Origin: Acidovorax sp. GBBC 1281
Lineage (GTDB): Bacteria; Pseudomonadota; Gammaproteobacteria; Burkholderiales; Burkholderiaceae_C
DNA: 64,000 nucleotides
Assembly (NCBI RefSeq): GCF_028473645.1
Contig: NZ_CP097269.1
Location: 876,001 to 940,000, forward strand
Reading direction: 5' to 3'
Part shown: positions 62,407 to 64,000 of the stretch, piece by piece
Numbering within the stretch: the stretch's first letter is position 1
How the letters are laid out: every line of letters starts with the position of its first letter
Translations under genes and position numbers: made by a program
Notes under the pieces: model-generated
Database searches by the model: none
Told to the model about the DNA's origin: nothing
Seen by the model: the letters and a program-made list of their open reading frames with translations, nothing else

Positions 62407-64000
62407 TCAAGACAGCGGTTTGGCCCGGGTGCCCCGGGGAACAAACCGCCGCACGAAGTCCGGCTGAAAGCAGCGTTGGGTCCCATCGGCAAAATCCACC
62501 GTGACGGAAATCGCGTCGATGGCCGCCACGGTGCCCTGGCCATACCGTTTGACGCGAACGGTTGCCCCCGGTTCGAGCGCCTGGGCATCACGACGGGCTT
62601 GCGCTGCCGACGCGATGGCCGGTTCTCCCATTTCGCCCAGGTCGGTCGCCCCCAGGTTCCGCACCGTGTCGGCAGCCCGCTCGGCCAAAGCCTGTTGGGC
62701 CAGCTGGGCCATGCGAATGCAGTTGTCGCAGTTACCGCAACGCTGCGGTTCGTCCGATGGGTCGAAGTACTCGAGCAGCACCTGCCAACGGCAGCGACCC
62801 GTCTGCGCATAGAACACCATGCGCTCCAGCGCCTGCTGGTCTTGCTCCCGCTTGTCGGCATAGGCCTGCAGGAGCGCACGCACCGACGCGGGCTCCAGTT
62901 CCGTCTTGCGCAGGGAGAGTGCGCCGCTGCGCGCTTTCGAGACAATCTTGTGCCGCTGCAGCAGGCCCAGTCCCACCTGCAGCTTGTTGCGGGGCCGGTC
63001 CAGGCGGGCCTGCAGGCTGTCGAGCGTCCAGACGCCCGGGTCTTGCGGCGCGGGATCGCGCAATGCCTGGTAGAGCGCGTCGATGTCGTCCGCGCTAGGG
63101 TAGCGGCCCGCCAGAAAGAACTGCTGCACCGCTTTGTCCTTGCGGAGAAACAGCAGCGTGCAGTCTGCTGGATCGCCATCGCGTCCCGCACGCCCTGATT
63201 CCTGGTAGTACGCATCGAGGCCGCCCGGCATCTGGTAGTGCACGACAAAGCGGACATCCTGCTTGTCGATGCCCAGTCCGAACGCATTGGTGGCGACCAT
63301 CACGCGGACTTCTCCCCGCATGAACGCATCCTGGGCTTCACTGCGCTCCGCGGCTGGCATGCGCCCGTGGTAGAGGCCCGCCGCGACCTCCGCAGCGCGC
63401 AGCGCTGCATGAACCTCCTGCGCCGCTTTCACCGTGGCGGCATAGACCAGCCCGGAACCCTCGGCCGCTTTCACGATGTCGATGAGGCGCGCCCGTTTGT
63501 CCGCTTCGTTGGCCAGCGCTTCGGCGCGGTAGCGGAGGTTCGGCCGGTAAGTCCCCGTGTCGACGACGCCTGCGGCAGGAATGCCCAGTTGCTTGCGAAT
63601 GTCCGCCGCCACCGGCCCGGCCGCTGTAGCGGTCAGCGCCAGCACGGTCGGGCGGCCCAGCCGTGCCACCGCTCCGGCGATTTCGAGAAAGGCCGGCCGA
63701 AAGTCATGGCCCCATTGGGAGATGCAGTGGGCTTCGTCCACCGCGAGCAGGCCGATCGGGCCGCTGGAGGCAACCAAGGCCAGAAATTCTGCGTCGGCGA
63801 GCCGCTCCGGGGTGGTCAGCACGATGCGTGCGCTGCCATCAGCAATGGCTTGCTCTGCCTCGCGCGTTTCCTGCGGTGTGAGCCCGCTGTGCAGTTGCAC
63901 GGCGGAAACACCCCGCTCGCGCAGCGAGTCGCATTGGTCCCGCATGAGCGCGATGAGCGGTGACACCACCACCGTCCTGCCTTCGATCATCAGGGCAGGC
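62407..64000 (-). CDS. recQ: RecQ-family ATP-dependent DNA helicase (5' end outside the window)
   Basis: The visible 531 residues cover most of a RecQ helicase. Helicase motifs seen: VVVSPLIALMRDQ, LLAVDEAHCISQWGHDFRP (DEAH box and aromatic loop), LALTATA, ATNAFGLGIDKQDVRFVVHY and YYQESGRAGRDGDPADC. The zinc site CRWQVLLEYF...CGNCDNC and a C-terminal region with RVKRYGQGTVAAID follow. The Walker A part lies to the right of the window. RecQ unwinds DNA during recombination repair. It is convergent with the Mrr-like gene. Confidence 0.95.
   Translation of the reverse strand, partial: PALMIEGRTVVVSPLIALMRDQCDSLRERGVSAVQLHSGLTPQETREAEQAIADGSARIVLTTPERLADAEFLALVASSGPIGLLAVDEAHCISQWGHDFRPAFLEIAGAVARLGRPTVLALTATAAGPVAADIRKQLGIPAAGVVDTGTYRPNLRYRAEALANEADKRARLIDIVKAAEGSGLVYAATVKAAQEVHAALRAAEVAAGLYHGRMPAAERSEAQDAFMRGEVRVMVATNAFGLGIDKQDVRFVVHYQMPGGLDAYYQESGRAGRDGDPADCTLLFLRKDKAVQQFFLAGRYPSADDIDALYQALRDPAPQDPGVWTLDSLQARLDRPRNKLQVGLGLLQRHKIVSKARSGALSLRKTELEPASVRALLQAYADKREQDQQALERMVFYAQTGRCRWQVLLEYFDPSDEPQRCGNCDNCIRMAQLAQQALAERAADTVRNLGATDLGEMGEPAIASAAQARRDAQALEPGATVRVKRYGQGTVAAIDAISVTVDFADGTQRCFQPDFVRRFVPRGTRAKPLS

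Noticed and set aside
1..64000. tRNA, rRNA, CRISPR arrays and known riboswitches
   Set aside because: None recognised by eye on either strand. A covariance-model scan would be needed to exclude small RNAs.

Overview
The window looks like chromosome from a plant-associated member of the Comamonadaceae, most like Acidovorax or Paracidovorax. This rests on four things: very GC-rich coding DNA; a core gene order typical of beta-proteobacteria (dusB-fis-purH, rubredoxin-pilG-pilH-pilI-pilJ-pilL, yqgE-ruvX-pyrR-pyrB-pyrC'); a short dispersed palindrome of a kind I associate with this family; and a HrpW-like harpin/pectate-lyase gene with a consensus PIP box upstream, as expected for a pathogen with a group II (HrpX-controlled) type III secretion system. 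The species call is inference.

Layout. 1-2077 holds nested insertion sequences: the right end of an IS66 element inside an IS903-group IS5 element, which itself cuts off the 5' part of an NTPase gene. 2078-4704 is a lower-GC pair, an NTPase remnant and a PIN-domain (DUF4935-like) nuclease. 5012-8859 carries a Kelch protein broken by a stop codon, a YihY/BrkB membrane protein and a MipA/OmpV porin. At 8856-11116 an lpxO-like lipid A hydroxylase gene is split by a 1,282-bp IS5-group element and is followed by a two-component pair. 13492-18070 has yqaA, a cytochrome c, dusB, fis and purH. 18177-19545 is the hrpW-like gene and its promoter. 19589-21839 has hemL and thiD. 21935-32227 is the rubredoxin plus type IV pilus chemosensory operon, ending in a strong terminator. 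32378-38551 has the photolyase, yqgE, ruvX, pyrR, pyrB, a non-catalytic pyrC' and a plsC-like acyltransferase. 38615-39067 is an Lrp/AsnC regulator with an IS inserted 5 bp before its start codon.

39073-42036 is a second IS pile-up: an intact IS903-group transposase gene, a 1.5-copy tandem of the IS5-group element, and a 14-bp relic of an IS630 end. After an AT-rich gap comes a compact biosynthetic cluster (42963-52049): a two-module NRPS with a terminal reductase, a glycosyltransferase and an MbtH protein. The likely product is an N-acylated, serine-containing dipeptide released as an aldehyde or alcohol and then glycosylated. A MOSC-MGMT-like fusion gene and a three-subunit molybdenum hydroxylase operon (paoABC type) follow. 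The window ends with a large hybrid histidine kinase split cleanly by an IS630 element, an Mrr-like nuclease with a zinc ribbon, and the 3' part of recQ.

Insertion sequences are the dominant theme. They interrupt or truncate at least three protein genes (the NTPase, lpxO and the hybrid kinase) and separate a fourth, the Lrp gene, from its promoter. The core operons are intact. The most novel target for follow-up is the NRPS-glycosyltransferase-MbtH cluster. The NTPase/PIN pair is a possible degraded defence module.
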